From assembly GCA_003645845.1 (NCBI GenBank), contig QNCV01000041.1:1-13261 (forward strand): 13,261 nucleotides of DNA. Reading direction: 5' to 3'. Of the stretch, positions 6,708 through 13,261 are shown one piece after another; position 1 is the stretch's first letter, and the number at the start of each line of letters is the position of its first letter. The translations under genes were made by a program, and so were the position numbers. The stretch is from Fidelibacterota bacterium (GTDB taxonomy: Bacteria; Fidelibacterota; UBA2242). Below the pieces are notes generated by a model that searched no databases, had not been told where the DNA came from, and worked only from the letters and a program-made list of their open reading frames with translations.

Positions 6708-8078
6708 ATGAACAATACTTACAGCCTGACAATCTTTATACCGGAATTTCTCCTTTTGCTGAATATTTTTATCCATTTCATCTATTCAGACGGCCGGTCC
6801 CGGAAATTCATCATCCTGCGGAACTCATTTTTATTCATAAGCCTATCCATCTGTCTCATATTGGAAATCTTTTTCCGGCCTGATAAATCCCACGGCTTAT
6901 TTTTCAATTCCTTTATTCTGAATCCTTTTACAATGTTTTTTAGTCTCTTCTTAATTTTGCTTTTTCTCATTTTTGAATATCGGAATATCCGGCAGAATTA
7001 CACCTCTTTCTCAAACGATATCCTCATTCAAAAACTCCTGTATTTAACCGCTTCGATTCTGTTAATCAAGGCAAATTCACTCATCAGTCTCATTCTCTGT
7101 GTCGGGTTGATCTTTCTGAATAATATCAATTATTTTTGTCCTCAGAAATCAGAAAAAGAAAACTATCAGTTTTTCCTGACATCCCATCTGATGATTTTCG
7201 TTATTCTGTTATTTGGAATAATGCTTTACTACGGGATAACCGGATCATTTTTTTTCATGGCGGATGCAGCCCCGGGTAACGTTGCTAAACCGAATTCCGT
7301 GGTTTTTTCTTTCACGGCACTATTACTGATGATTGGCTTCGGATTATACGGTTTCATTCTGCCTTTTGGGAAATTGTTTGGAAAACAACCCTATTCTTTC
7401 GATAACGGACGCGTAAATTCCGCATTTTATATTCCACTGTTTGCATTCTGGGGAATTACATTCAGAATTCTCAATGACCTACTCTCTGTTCCCGAGTCAG
7501 AGTTGATTGTAAAAAATTATCGGACATTCATTCTCCTTTGTTCTATTCTATTAATTGTTGCTGCCAGTCTGTATTTTCCCATTCGTCGCAAAACTTCTGA
7601 TTTATTCCACATTTCCCTCATAATTCACCTCAGTTTAAGCATCTTGGGATTCGGTGTAATTTCACTCGATGTAACCGCTGTGTCAATATACCTGTTGGTC
7701 ATAACAATACTGACGTACTCGGCATTGGCAATGACGGATAAAAATAAAATTCCGAATCGTCTGTCGAAAATTGTATTGATTATTTTATATTTAAACATCC
7801 TTGGTATTCCGGGTGGTTCGGGATTCACCGCCAGATTTTTATTATTTCACTCACTCTTCCGGGCAAACATCCCGCTTATTTATATTATTTTTTCCATGTT
7901 GAGTCTTATACCACTCGTAATTTTCGTAACCATTGAAATTTTACGAGTATCTCAATCAATACCGTCTTTTGAAAAGCAGAGGATTGAATTTGTTCCTTTG
8001 TTTCTGACTGTAATTGTCATCGGTTTGGGAATTTACTGGGAACCCTTTTACAATCTTATTTTAGTTTCACTGAGATAA
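6708..8078 (+). CDS. Divergent NuoN-like antiporter-family subunit
   Basis: This 456-residue polytopic protein closes the complex-I-like set; NuoN is usually about 480. Matches include IPEFLLLLNI (11-20, NuoN LPELxLLLxx), LNPFTMFFSLFLI (71-83), ANSLISLILCVGLIFL (122-137, NuoN AxxLxxLFLGxELxSL), GLYGFILPFGK (212-222, GFKLSxVPFHxW) and GIPGGSGFTARFLLF (366-380, GIPxTxGFxGKFxLF). The TM5 glutamate (E. coli E133) is glycine at the same position, the TM7 lysine is Y214, the PFH histidine is G221 and the TM8 lysine is L244. The TM12 lysine has become R376, the one conservative change. Among L, M and N this copy has lost most of the channel chemistry. It lies 7 nt after the NuoM-like stop, and only 20 nt before the nicotinamidase gene, which is therefore probably co-transcribed. 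Confidence 0.76.
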   Translation: MNNTYSLTIFIPEFLLLLNIFIHFIYSDGRSRKFIILRNSFLFISLSICLILEIFFRPDKSHGLFFNSFILNPFTMFFSLFLILLFLIFEYRNIRQNYTSFSNDILIQKLLYLTASILLIKANSLISLILCVGLIFLNNINYFCPQKSEKENYQFFLTSHLMIFVILLFGIMLYYGITGSFFFMADAAPGNVAKPNSVVFSFTALLLMIGFGLYGFILPFGKLFGKQPYSFDNGRVNSAFYIPLFAFWGITFRILNDLLSVPESELIVKNYRTFILLCSILLIVAASLYFPIRRKTSDLFHISLIIHLSLSILGFGVISLDVTAVSIYLLVITILTYSALAMTDKNKIPNRLSKIVLIILYLNILGIPGGSGFTARFLLFHSLFRANIPLIYIIFSMLSLIPLVIFVTIEILRVSQSIPSFEKQRIEFVPLFLTVIVIGLGIYWEPFYNLILVSLR

Positions 8079-8098
8079 TTTCAAAAAGCGAGTTTGAT

Positions 8099-8728
8099 AT
8101 GAAAAATCGTAGAATACTCTTTTTTGACGTCGACACACAGAAGGATTTTATCGAACCCGACGGAGCACTCTATGTTCCCGCTGCAGAAACCCTGAAACCG
8201 ACATTTAAACAGATGATCCTTTATGCCCGCACCCATAAAATTCCGATCTGGGGAAGCGTCGATGCTCATACCGAACAGGATCAGGAATTATCCCGGAACA
8301 ACGGTCCCTTTCCCGACCACTGTATGCAGGGATCGCCGGGTCAGCAAAAAATACCCGAAACCGCTCCGCCGAAACCGCTCTGGATTAAAAACCGAATCTA
8401 TTCTGAAGAAGAGCTGCAACGTGCAATGAAACACACCGGCGAAATCTATTTTGAGAAGCAGACTTACAATATGTTTGATAATCCCAACCTGAGCAAAATG
8501 GTCACGGGATATGACCCTGTGATAATATTTGGTGTTGCGACCGACTATTGTGTTCTGGCTGCTGCGCTCGGATTTCGAAAATTGGACAAAGCTGTCTTTG
8601 TCGTCGAAGACGCTATCAAGCCGGTCAGCAGCGAAGGCGAACAAAAAGCGCTCAAAGAAATACGGGAATCCGGTGCCAATTTTATCAAAACCGATGCCAT
8701 TTCGGACGGTTTGTTATTCAGGATGTAG
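8099..8728 (+). CDS. pncA: Nicotinamidase / isochorismatase-family cysteine hydrolase
   Basis: This 209-residue cytoplasmic hydrolase most likely converts nicotinamide to nicotinate and ammonia in NAD salvage. The catalytic triad is visible: Asp12 in FDVDTQKDF (9-17), Lys120 in FEKQTYNMF (118-126) and Cys151 in GVATDYCV (145-152). The metal site of nicotinamidases is also present: D55 and H57 in SVDAHTEQD, and H74 in FPDHCMQGSPG (71-81), matching the WPxHCVQGTPG element. The cis-peptide GVATDYCV block is typical. The length is standard. The start ATG lies 20 nt after the NuoN-like stop with a weak GCGAG-like binding site. Deamidation of nicotinamide fits the motifs best, though other isochorismatase-like amidases cannot be excluded. 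Its link to the upstream complex-I-like genes may be co-transcription only. No clear terminator follows it. Confidence 0.85.
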   Translation: MKNRRILFFDVDTQKDFIEPDGALYVPAAETLKPTFKQMILYARTHKIPIWGSVDAHTEQDQELSRNNGPFPDHCMQGSPGQQKIPETAPPKPLWIKNRIYSEEELQRAMKHTGEIYFEKQTYNMFDNPNLSKMVTGYDPVIIFGVATDYCVLAAALGFRKLDKAVFVVEDAIKPVSSEGEQKALKEIRESGANFIKTDAISDGLLFRM

Positions 8729-8845
8729 TCGAGTTTCATTGTTGTTTTTATCACATTTTGCAGATATTCCACCATTAAATGACAACATTTTTTCAATTCG
8801 CTTACTCAAATACATAGTTATTTATTGAGAGTGGAGACGAATAAA

Positions 8846-8983
8846 ATGAAACGCATTAGAAAATCCCTTGGAATTACCTGCTTTTGCATCAGTCTGATTT
8901 TTGGTGTTTATGAATTGACATTCGGCGATTATCCTCAGACAACTGAATCGGCTGACGCCACTGTTTTATATCAGAACTGCTGA
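8846..8983 (+). CDS. Small 45-residue ORF with signal-like N-terminus
   Basis: An ATG at 8846 preceded by GTGGAG (8831-8836; nine bases separate it from the start) opens a 45-codon frame ending at TGA 8981-8983. The peptide starts with a basic MKRIRK, has a hydrophobic segment at about 8-22 (LGITCFCISLIFGVY), then a polar, acidic C-terminal half ending in QNC. This looks like a small exported or single-pass membrane peptide; CFC could even invite a lipobox reading, but there is no good L-x-G-C. I recognise no family. The clean Shine-Dalgarno and N-terminal pattern support it; the short length and surrounding repeat-like DNA keep confidence modest. It lies 117 nt after the nicotinamidase gene. 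Confidence 0.4.
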   Translation: MKRIRKSLGITCFCISLIFGVYELTFGDYPQTTESADATVLYQNC

Positions 8984-8998
8984 TTAATCGAATTGCAA

Positions 8999-9045
8999 TT
9001 TTCCCGTTAAAACGGAAAACGGGAGAAAGAAATCAAGAGGCAGGA
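8999..9045. repeat. Degenerate intergenic repeat, copy A
   Basis: A purine-rich stretch beginning TTTTCCCGTTAAAACGG and ending AGGCAGGA matches 12200-12253 closely; the second copy has about eight extra bases after GTTAAAA. The remaining non-coding DNA up to 9215 contains a second shared module, CTCTTGGCTC (9091-9100), and an imperfect run of CACGA(T/C)T-type units (9065-9087) with CGATTC...GAATCG inverted ends. A possible -10 box TACAAT (9119-9124) for the next gene stands 19 nt after TTGGCT; I consider this promoter weak. Confidence 0.55.
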
Positions 9046-9215
9046 CAAACTCCAAATTCCAAATCACGATTCACGACTCACGAATCGCGGCTCTTGGCTC
9101 TCATAATTCAATACACAATACAATGTGAGAAGAAATAATCCCGGAGATATTCTGTTCGCCTATTTCCATTTACCAAATATTCCTCTAAATTAATTCCGGC
9201 ATAAACGGAGATTGA

Positions 9216-12185
9216 ATGGAAACGAACGACCTTATCTACTACTACAATAAATTCAAATATGGCGAGGACAGCTATCATTATCTGATGGCCAATAAGGTCA
9301 AGGAAATTCTTCTGATTTCGACATTTTACGATGCTTTTATATTTGAGCAGGACGGCCGGTTATCAGAGCAGATTTACGGCGAATACCGGCAGCTGAACCT
9401 CAGCACCGCACCGATCATTACCAGCGTACCAACAGGGGAAGAAGCCTTGCGGATGCTGAAATCGAAAAAATTCGATCTGGTTATTTCCATGCTGCATATC
9501 GGGAAAATAACAGCCTTCGAGATTGCCCAACAGATCAAGGAATTTGACCCGGACCTTCCGATTCTGCTGCTTCTTAATATGCAGTCGGATTTGAGTTTAC
9601 TGAAAAACTACCAAGGCATGCTGCGGTATTTCGATAATATTTTCCTCTGGAAAGGAGACGCAAAGATCTTTCTCGCCATGGTCAAATCAATCGAGGATAT
9701 ACGCAATCTGGAATACGACACCAAACACGGTTTGGTACGTGTAATCCTGCTGGTAGAGGACTCGATTCCTTACTATTCTGTTTTTCTTCCGCTGCTTTAC
9801 CAGGAAATTGTCAAACAGACTCAGGTGCTGATCAGCGAAGAGCTGAATGACATAAACAAGCGTTTGCGAATGCGGGTCCGTCCTAAAGTTATCCTGGCCC
9901 ACAACTACGAAAAGGCCATGGAAATTTACGAACAATATACAGAATACATTATCGCCGTCATCTCCGATATCAGTTACGATCGTAATGGTAAACTTGATCC
10001 AACTGCCGGGATTAAATTGATTTCAAAGGTCAAAGAAAACATTTATGACATTCCCAGCATCCTGATGTCTTCGGACTCGGCAAATCGTCAGAAAGCGGAA
10101 GAAATTAATGCCGCATTTCTTGATAAATACTCAAAACATCTGCTCCAAGATCTGCGCCAGTTTATGCTCGATAATATCGGCTTCGGTGATTTTGTTTTCC
10201 ATAATCTGGACGGTGAGGAAATCGATCGGGCCAGAACATTATATGAATTCGAAGAAAAACTGAAAAATATTCCGGACGACTCAATCCTCTATCATAGCCG
10301 TAAAAATCACTTCTCGGCCTGGCTTATGGCCAGAGGTGAAACCCAGATTGCCAAACGCATGCGTCTGTTGACGGTTCGGGATTTTAAAACAACTGCCGAT
10401 ATGCGCAAACATCTGGAAAAAATTCTTCATGAAATCCGGAAAAACCGTAACAAAGGAAAAATTGTCAACTTTCATCCGGCCAGTCTGTATGAACCTGATG
10501 AAATTATCCGTCTGACTGAAGGTTCACTCGGCGGTAAAGGCCGCGGTTTGGCATTTCTGAATGCCCTTCTGGTGAGCATGGAATTCGACAAACGCTATTC
10601 AGATGTCAATATTCATCTGCCCAGTACACAGATCATCGGTACAAACGAATTTGACAATTTTATTATCAGAAACAGAATCAATGAAAAAATATCCGAAAAA
10701 GAGACCGATACGAAAATTGATAAAATATTTCAGGAAGGCAGACTATCGGACGAGTTGATCAATCATTTGAAAATCATGCTTGAACATATCCACTATCCCC
10801 TTGCCGTACGTTCATCCGGGCTGCTGGAGGACTCCTTTTCACAACCCTTTGCCGGTATTTACCGCACATATATGTTGCCAAACAATCATCCCGACGTAAA
10901 AGTGCGCTTAAATCAATTGATGGACGCCATAAAACTGGTTTTTGCCTCGGTGTACATTCGCAGCTCCCGCACCTATATAGAAAACCTCAATCACCAGATT
11001 GAGGAGGAAAAAATGGCCGTTATCGTTCAGCAGGCCGTCGGTACTCAATTTGGTGATTATTATTATCCACATATATCGGGAATTGCCCAATCTCACAACT
11101 ACTATCCCATCGCCAATCTATCCAACGAAGACGGAATCGCTTCGATTGTTGTCGGTCTCGGTAAAACAGTTATAGAAGGTGGAAAACATTTTCGGTTTTG
11201 CCCCAAATACCCGAAAACCGATTTTCTGCAACCTAAAAATCTGCTGAATGATTCTCAGAAAGAGCTATTCGGTATCAATATAACTCACCAGAATTTTGAC
11301 CTGGTTACCGGTGAAGAGGCTACGATAGACAAAATCGATATTGCTCAGGCCGAAAAAGACGGCGCGCTGAAACACGCCGCTTCGGTATGGGATAATGAAA
11401 ATGACCGCTTTATAACAGGTTTAAGCCACCCCGGTCCCAGAGCAATTACATTTGAGAATATCATTAAATACAATTATTTTCCCCTTGCTGAAATAATCAG
11501 TGACTTGCTAGATATCGGAGAAAAGGCCTTCGGATTACCGGTTGAGATCGAATTTGCAGTGGATTTGACCCGTGATAAGCGGGCATCTATTCTACCAACT
11601 TTTTACATTCTGCAGATTCGTCCGCTGGCGGTCAGTACGAAAAACATCGATCTGAGTAACGAAACATATAATCCTGAAAAGTGTGTCATCTATACCGAAA
11701 AAAGTATGGGCAACGGTATCATTTCCAATATAAGGGATATAATCTTTGTTGATCCCGATAAATTCGACAAATTACGCACATTGGAAATCCGCAACGAAAT
11801 CGGGAAAATGAATCGTAAAATGAGAGATGAAAACCGGCGATACCTGCTAATCGGCCAGGGGCGCTGGGGATCCCAGGATCGTTTTCTCGGAATACCAGTC
11901 AGATACGTGAATATCAGTCATGCCAAAGTCATTGTTGAGATGGGCATTGAGGGTTTTACCGTTGATCCCTCCCAGGGAACGCATTTTTTCCACAACATCG
12001 TTGCCATGCAGATCGGTTACTTCACGGTTCCTCATAAATCAAGCAGGGATTTCATTAACTGGAAATGGCTTCGAAAACAGCCTGTCATTCAGAAAACTGA
12101 ATTCCTGATTCATGCTCGCTGTGAGAATCCATTACAGATAAAAATGGATGGGAAGCACGGTATTGCTACGGTGATGCCGGGATAG
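9216..12185 (+). CDS. Tandem receiver-like plus PEP synthase-type ATP-grasp protein
   Basis: This is a 989-residue cytoplasmic protein. Residues about 28-163 form a receiver-like fold in which the phospho-acceptor position of FDLVIS-M is Met92, so it should not be phosphorylated. Residues about 174-320 form a second receiver with acidic E181/D182, a plausible acceptor D251 (AVISDISYD), S285/S286 and a lysine near 304-307. From about 425 comes a pyruvate phosphate dikinase N-terminal (PPDK_N) ATP-grasp domain: GSLGGKGRGL (436-445), AVRSSGLLEDS (530-540), VEIEFAVD (776-783) and ILQIRPL (798-804). The phosphohistidine swivel domain and the PEP-binding barrel of true PEP synthase are absent. A separate conserved-looking C-terminal part includes GQGRWGSQDRF (880-890) and DPSQGTHFFHN (917-927). 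CGGAG (9206-9210) precedes the ATG. Similar proteins in Bacteroidota-like genomes are annotated as PEP synthase or PEP/pyruvate-binding; the reaction is unknown. Confidence 0.82.
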   Translation: METNDLIYYYNKFKYGEDSYHYLMANKVKEILLISTFYDAFIFEQDGRLSEQIYGEYRQLNLSTAPIITSVPTGEEALRMLKSKKFDLVISMLHIGKITAFEIAQQIKEFDPDLPILLLLNMQSDLSLLKNYQGMLRYFDNIFLWKGDAKIFLAMVKSIEDIRNLEYDTKHGLVRVILLVEDSIPYYSVFLPLLYQEIVKQTQVLISEELNDINKRLRMRVRPKVILAHNYEKAMEIYEQYTEYIIAVISDISYDRNGKLDPTAGIKLISKVKENIYDIPSILMSSDSANRQKAEEINAAFLDKYSKHLLQDLRQFMLDNIGFGDFVFHNLDGEEIDRARTLYEFEEKLKNIPDDSILYHSRKNHFSAWLMARGETQIAKRMRLLTVRDFKTTADMRKHLEKILHEIRKNRNKGKIVNFHPASLYEPDEIIRLTEGSLGGKGRGLAFLNALLVSMEFDKRYSDVNIHLPSTQIIGTNEFDNFIIRNRINEKISEKETDTKIDKIFQEGRLSDELINHLKIMLEHIHYPLAVRSSGLLEDSFSQPFAGIYRTYMLPNNHPDVKVRLNQLMDAIKLVFASVYIRSSRTYIENLNHQIEEEKMAVIVQQAVGTQFGDYYYPHISGIAQSHNYYPIANLSNEDGIASIVVGLGKTVIEGGKHFRFCPKYPKTDFLQPKNLLNDSQKELFGINITHQNFDLVTGEEATIDKIDIAQAEKDGALKHAASVWDNENDRFITGLSHPGPRAITFENIIKYNYFPLAEIISDLLDIGEKAFGLPVEIEFAVDLTRDKRASILPTFYILQIRPLAVSTKNIDLSNETYNPEKCVIYTEKSMGNGIISNIRDIIFVDPDKFDKLRTLEIRNEIGKMNRKMRDENRRYLLIGQGRWGSQDRFLGIPVRYVNISHAKVIVEMGIEGFTVDPSQGTHFFHNIVAMQIGYFTVPHKSSRDFINWKWLRKQPVIQKTEFLIHARCENPLQIKMDGKHGIATVMPG

Positions 12186-12199
12186 AGGACTCAATTTCT

Positions 12200-12253
12200 T
12201 TTTCCCCGTTAAAATGGAGAGCGGAAAACGGAGAAAGGAAACAGGAAGCAGGA
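12200..12253. repeat. Degenerate intergenic repeat, copy B
   Basis: This stretch begins TTTTTCCCCGTTAAAATGG and ends GGAAGCAGGA. It corresponds to copy A at 8999-9045, on the other side of the ATP-grasp gene and in the same orientation. It starts 14 bases after that gene's stop. A perfect 10-bp GC palindrome CCGCCGGCGG follows at 12272-12281, in contrast to the AT-rich surroundings. Confidence 0.55.
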
Positions 12254-12325
12254 AACGGTATTTCGCCACCGCCGCCGGCGGGATTATGCGGGGCAGATAG
12301 TAAAAAGGCGAAAGGAGAAGGGCTT

Positions 12326-12360
12326 AAAGTTCAAAGTTAAAAGTTCAAAGTTAAAAGTTC
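12326..12360. repeat. 14-bp tandem repeat AAAGTTCAAAGTTA, 2.5 copies
   Basis: Two full perfect copies (12326-12339, 12340-12353) and half of a third (12354-12360) stand directly before TTGGCTCTTG, which echoes the CTCTTGGCTC module at 9091-9100. Each unit is itself an imperfect doubling of AAAGTT(C/A). Such AAGTTCAAAGTT-type arrays occur as dispersed, non-coding repeats in several bacterial genomes; no coding or CRISPR-like organisation is visible. Confidence 0.75.
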
Positions 12361-12415
12361 TTGGCTCTTGATTCTCAAATCACAAATAACGTCCTGTAAC
12401 AAAATAGGGGAGAGT

Positions 12416-12446
12416 AAAAAAGGGCTGCCAAAGGACAGCCCTTTTT
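12416..12446. terminator. Bidirectional intrinsic terminator
   Basis: The stem AGGGCTG/CAGCCCT (12421-12427 with 12436-12442) encloses a short loop that adds two further C-G pairs around AAA. It is flanked by six A on the left and five T on the right, so a U-tract follows the hairpin on either strand. It lies between the convergent ATP-grasp gene (plus) and glutamate dehydrogenase gene (minus), about 24 nt after the stop of the latter, and can serve both. Confidence 0.85.
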
Positions 12447-12469
12447 ATCAGATGTGATGCATTTGATTA

Positions 12470-13261
12470 TTATACACAACCCTGATCGATCATGGCATCG
12501 GCAACTTTGATAAATCCACCGATGTTCGCACCTTTGACGTAATTGATAAAATCGCCTTCTTTGCCATATTTCACACAGGTTTCATGGATGCTCTTCATAA
12601 TTCCATGCAGCTTCTGATCAACCTCTTCACGGGACCAGGACAGGCGCATGCTGTTCTGGCTCATTTCCAGACCGGAAACAGCAACACCGCCGGCATTGGC
12701 CGCTTTTCCCGGTGCATAGAGTATACGGTTATTAACAAAAGTATTAATTGCTTCCGGAGTACAGGGCATATTGGCACCTTCACAGACGCAGAGACAATTA
12801 TTCCGAACCAGGTTGTTTGCATCTGTTTCATTCAATTCATTCTGGGTTGCGCAAGGCAGTGCAATATCAACTTCCACTTCCCAGGGACGTTTTCCGGCAA
12901 CAAATTTCGCACTATTAAACTTATCCGCAAACGGAGCAACAACGTCATTATTGCTTGCCCTCAGTTCCAGCATATACTTAATTTTTTCATCGTTAAGACC
13001 TTCTTCATCATAAACATATCCGTCGGGGCCTGAAAGCGTAACGACTTTCGCACCGAGTTCCGTGGCTTTTTTTGCCGCACCCCAGGCCACATTACCAAAG
13101 CCGGAAATTGCTACTGTTTTACCTTTGAAAGATTCACCCTGTGTTTGAAGCATTTCCTGAGCAAAATAGACACAGCCAAAGCCGGTTGCTTCGGGACGAA
13201 TCAGGCTGCCGCCCCAGTTCAGGCCTTTTCCCGTCAGAACACCGGTAAATTCATTTCTAAG
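12470..13261 (-). CDS. gdhA: NADP-type glutamate dehydrogenase, C-terminal part (5' end outside window)
   Basis: The minus-strand frame is open through the window end at 13261, giving the last 263 residues of a hexameric glutamate dehydrogenase (about 450 residues in full). The enzyme interconverts glutamate and 2-oxoglutarate plus ammonia in the cytoplasm, using NADPH in most proteins of this subfamily. Visible signatures are GVLTGKGLNWGGSLIRPEATGFG just inside the window edge, the Rossmann motif ISGFGNVAWGAA, GAKVVTLSGPDGYVYD with S/D typical of NADP-type GdhA, ALPCATQNEL, CVCEGANMPCTPEA and APGKAANAGGVAVSGLEMSQNS. The catalytic lysine and aspartate lie upstream of the window. The TAA stop is at 12472-12470, followed by the hairpin terminator. 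An internal ATG at 13153 is not the start, because homology continues beyond it. Confidence 0.96.
   Translation of the reverse strand, partial: LRNEFTGVLTGKGLNWGGSLIRPEATGFGCVYFAQEMLQTQGESFKGKTVAISGFGNVAWGAAKKATELGAKVVTLSGPDGYVYDEEGLNDEKIKYMLELRASNNDVVAPFADKFNSAKFVAGKRPWEVEVDIALPCATQNELNETDANNLVRNNCLCVCEGANMPCTPEAINTFVNNRILYAPGKAANAGGVAVSGLEMSQNSMRLSWSREEVDQKLHGIMKSIHETCVKYGKEGDFINYVKGANIGGFIKVADAMIDQGCV

Noticed and set aside
413..8078. Reading the cluster as a decaying nuo pseudo-operon
   Set aside because: Seven consecutive long frames without internal stops, with ATGA overlaps and sensible spacing, would not survive without selection.
413..8078. Membrane-bound [NiFe] hydrogenase or Mrp-type antiporter operon
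   Set aside because: The NuoD-like protein has no hydrogenase cysteine motifs, no small subunit or maturation gene is present, and gene order is that of nuo (D-H-J-K-L-M-N), not mrp or mbh.
138..8078. Horizontal transfer inferred from the AT-rich composition of the operon against the more balanced downstream genes
   Set aside because: Highly hydrophobic proteins force T-rich codons, so the composition shift alone is not evidence of transfer.
8288..8644. 118-codon open frame on the minus strand
   Set aside because: Antisense shadow of the nicotinamidase gene, whose catalytic motifs are complete.
9065..9087. Hairpin from CGATTC...GAATCG as an intrinsic terminator
   Set aside because: The stem is only six pairs with a nine-base loop and no following T-tract; it is better seen as part of the degenerate CACGATT-type repeats.
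12272..12281. GC palindrome CCGCCGGCGG as a terminator of the ATP-grasp gene
   Set aside because: It leaves no room for a loop and has no T-tract; the strong hairpin at 12416-12446 is a better terminator.
12326..12360. CRISPR array
   Set aside because: The 14-bp units are directly tandem with no spacers and no cas genes are nearby.
12584..13033. 149-codon open frame on the plus strand
   Set aside because: It lies entirely antisense to the well-supported glutamate dehydrogenase gene and shows no protein-like features of its own.

Overview
The window looks like the chromosome of a free-living, AT-rich Gram-negative bacterium. A long receiver plus PPDK_N ATP-grasp protein, a hexameric-type glutamate dehydrogenase and degenerate intergenic repeats would fit the Bacteroidota/Calditrichota/Marinimicrobia-like (FCB) sphere. 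This placement is an inference with low confidence; there is no rRNA or tRNA to anchor it. No tRNA, rRNA, CRISPR array or transposase is visible.

Layout. (1) Positions 1-110: a short upstream region with a good sigma70-type promoter (TTGACA-17-TAAATT). (2) Positions about 138-8078: eight tightly packed plus-strand genes, several with ATGA-type overlaps. They encode a small two-helix membrane protein followed by divergent homologues of complex I subunits NuoD, NuoH, NuoJ, NuoK, NuoL, NuoM and NuoN, collinear with a standard nuo operon. (3) 8099-8728: a nicotinamidase-type cysteine hydrolase, 20 nt behind the NuoN-like gene. (4) 8846-8983: a 45-residue small ORF with a good ribosome binding site. 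(5) 9216-12185: a 989-residue protein with two receiver-like domains and a PEP-synthase-type ATP-grasp domain. It is flanked on both sides by related short degenerate repeats. (6) 12470-13261: the C-terminal part of an NADP-type glutamate dehydrogenase on the minus strand, cut by the window end. It converges on gene 5, with a bidirectional hairpin terminator between them.

The striking part is region 2. It encodes a complete complex-I-like membrane arm (H, J, K, L, M, N) plus the quinone-module scaffold subunit D, but no NuoB, NuoC or NuoI and no NADH module. The position of nuoI between H and J is simply empty. The residues that define proton pumping are mostly replaced in place: both essential NuoK glutamates, the TM5 glutamate of each antiporter-like subunit, and most channel lysines and histidines. 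The NuoH glutamate-rich loop and the NuoD HPSTHG loop are missing. Yet all reading frames are long, intact and tightly coupled, which argues for selection rather than decay. My reading is a repurposed, Fe-S-free, probably non-pumping complex I paralogue with an unknown membrane role. I do not recognise a described system with this composition. Residue numbers for E. coli or Thermus homologues are from memory, not from a computed alignment.
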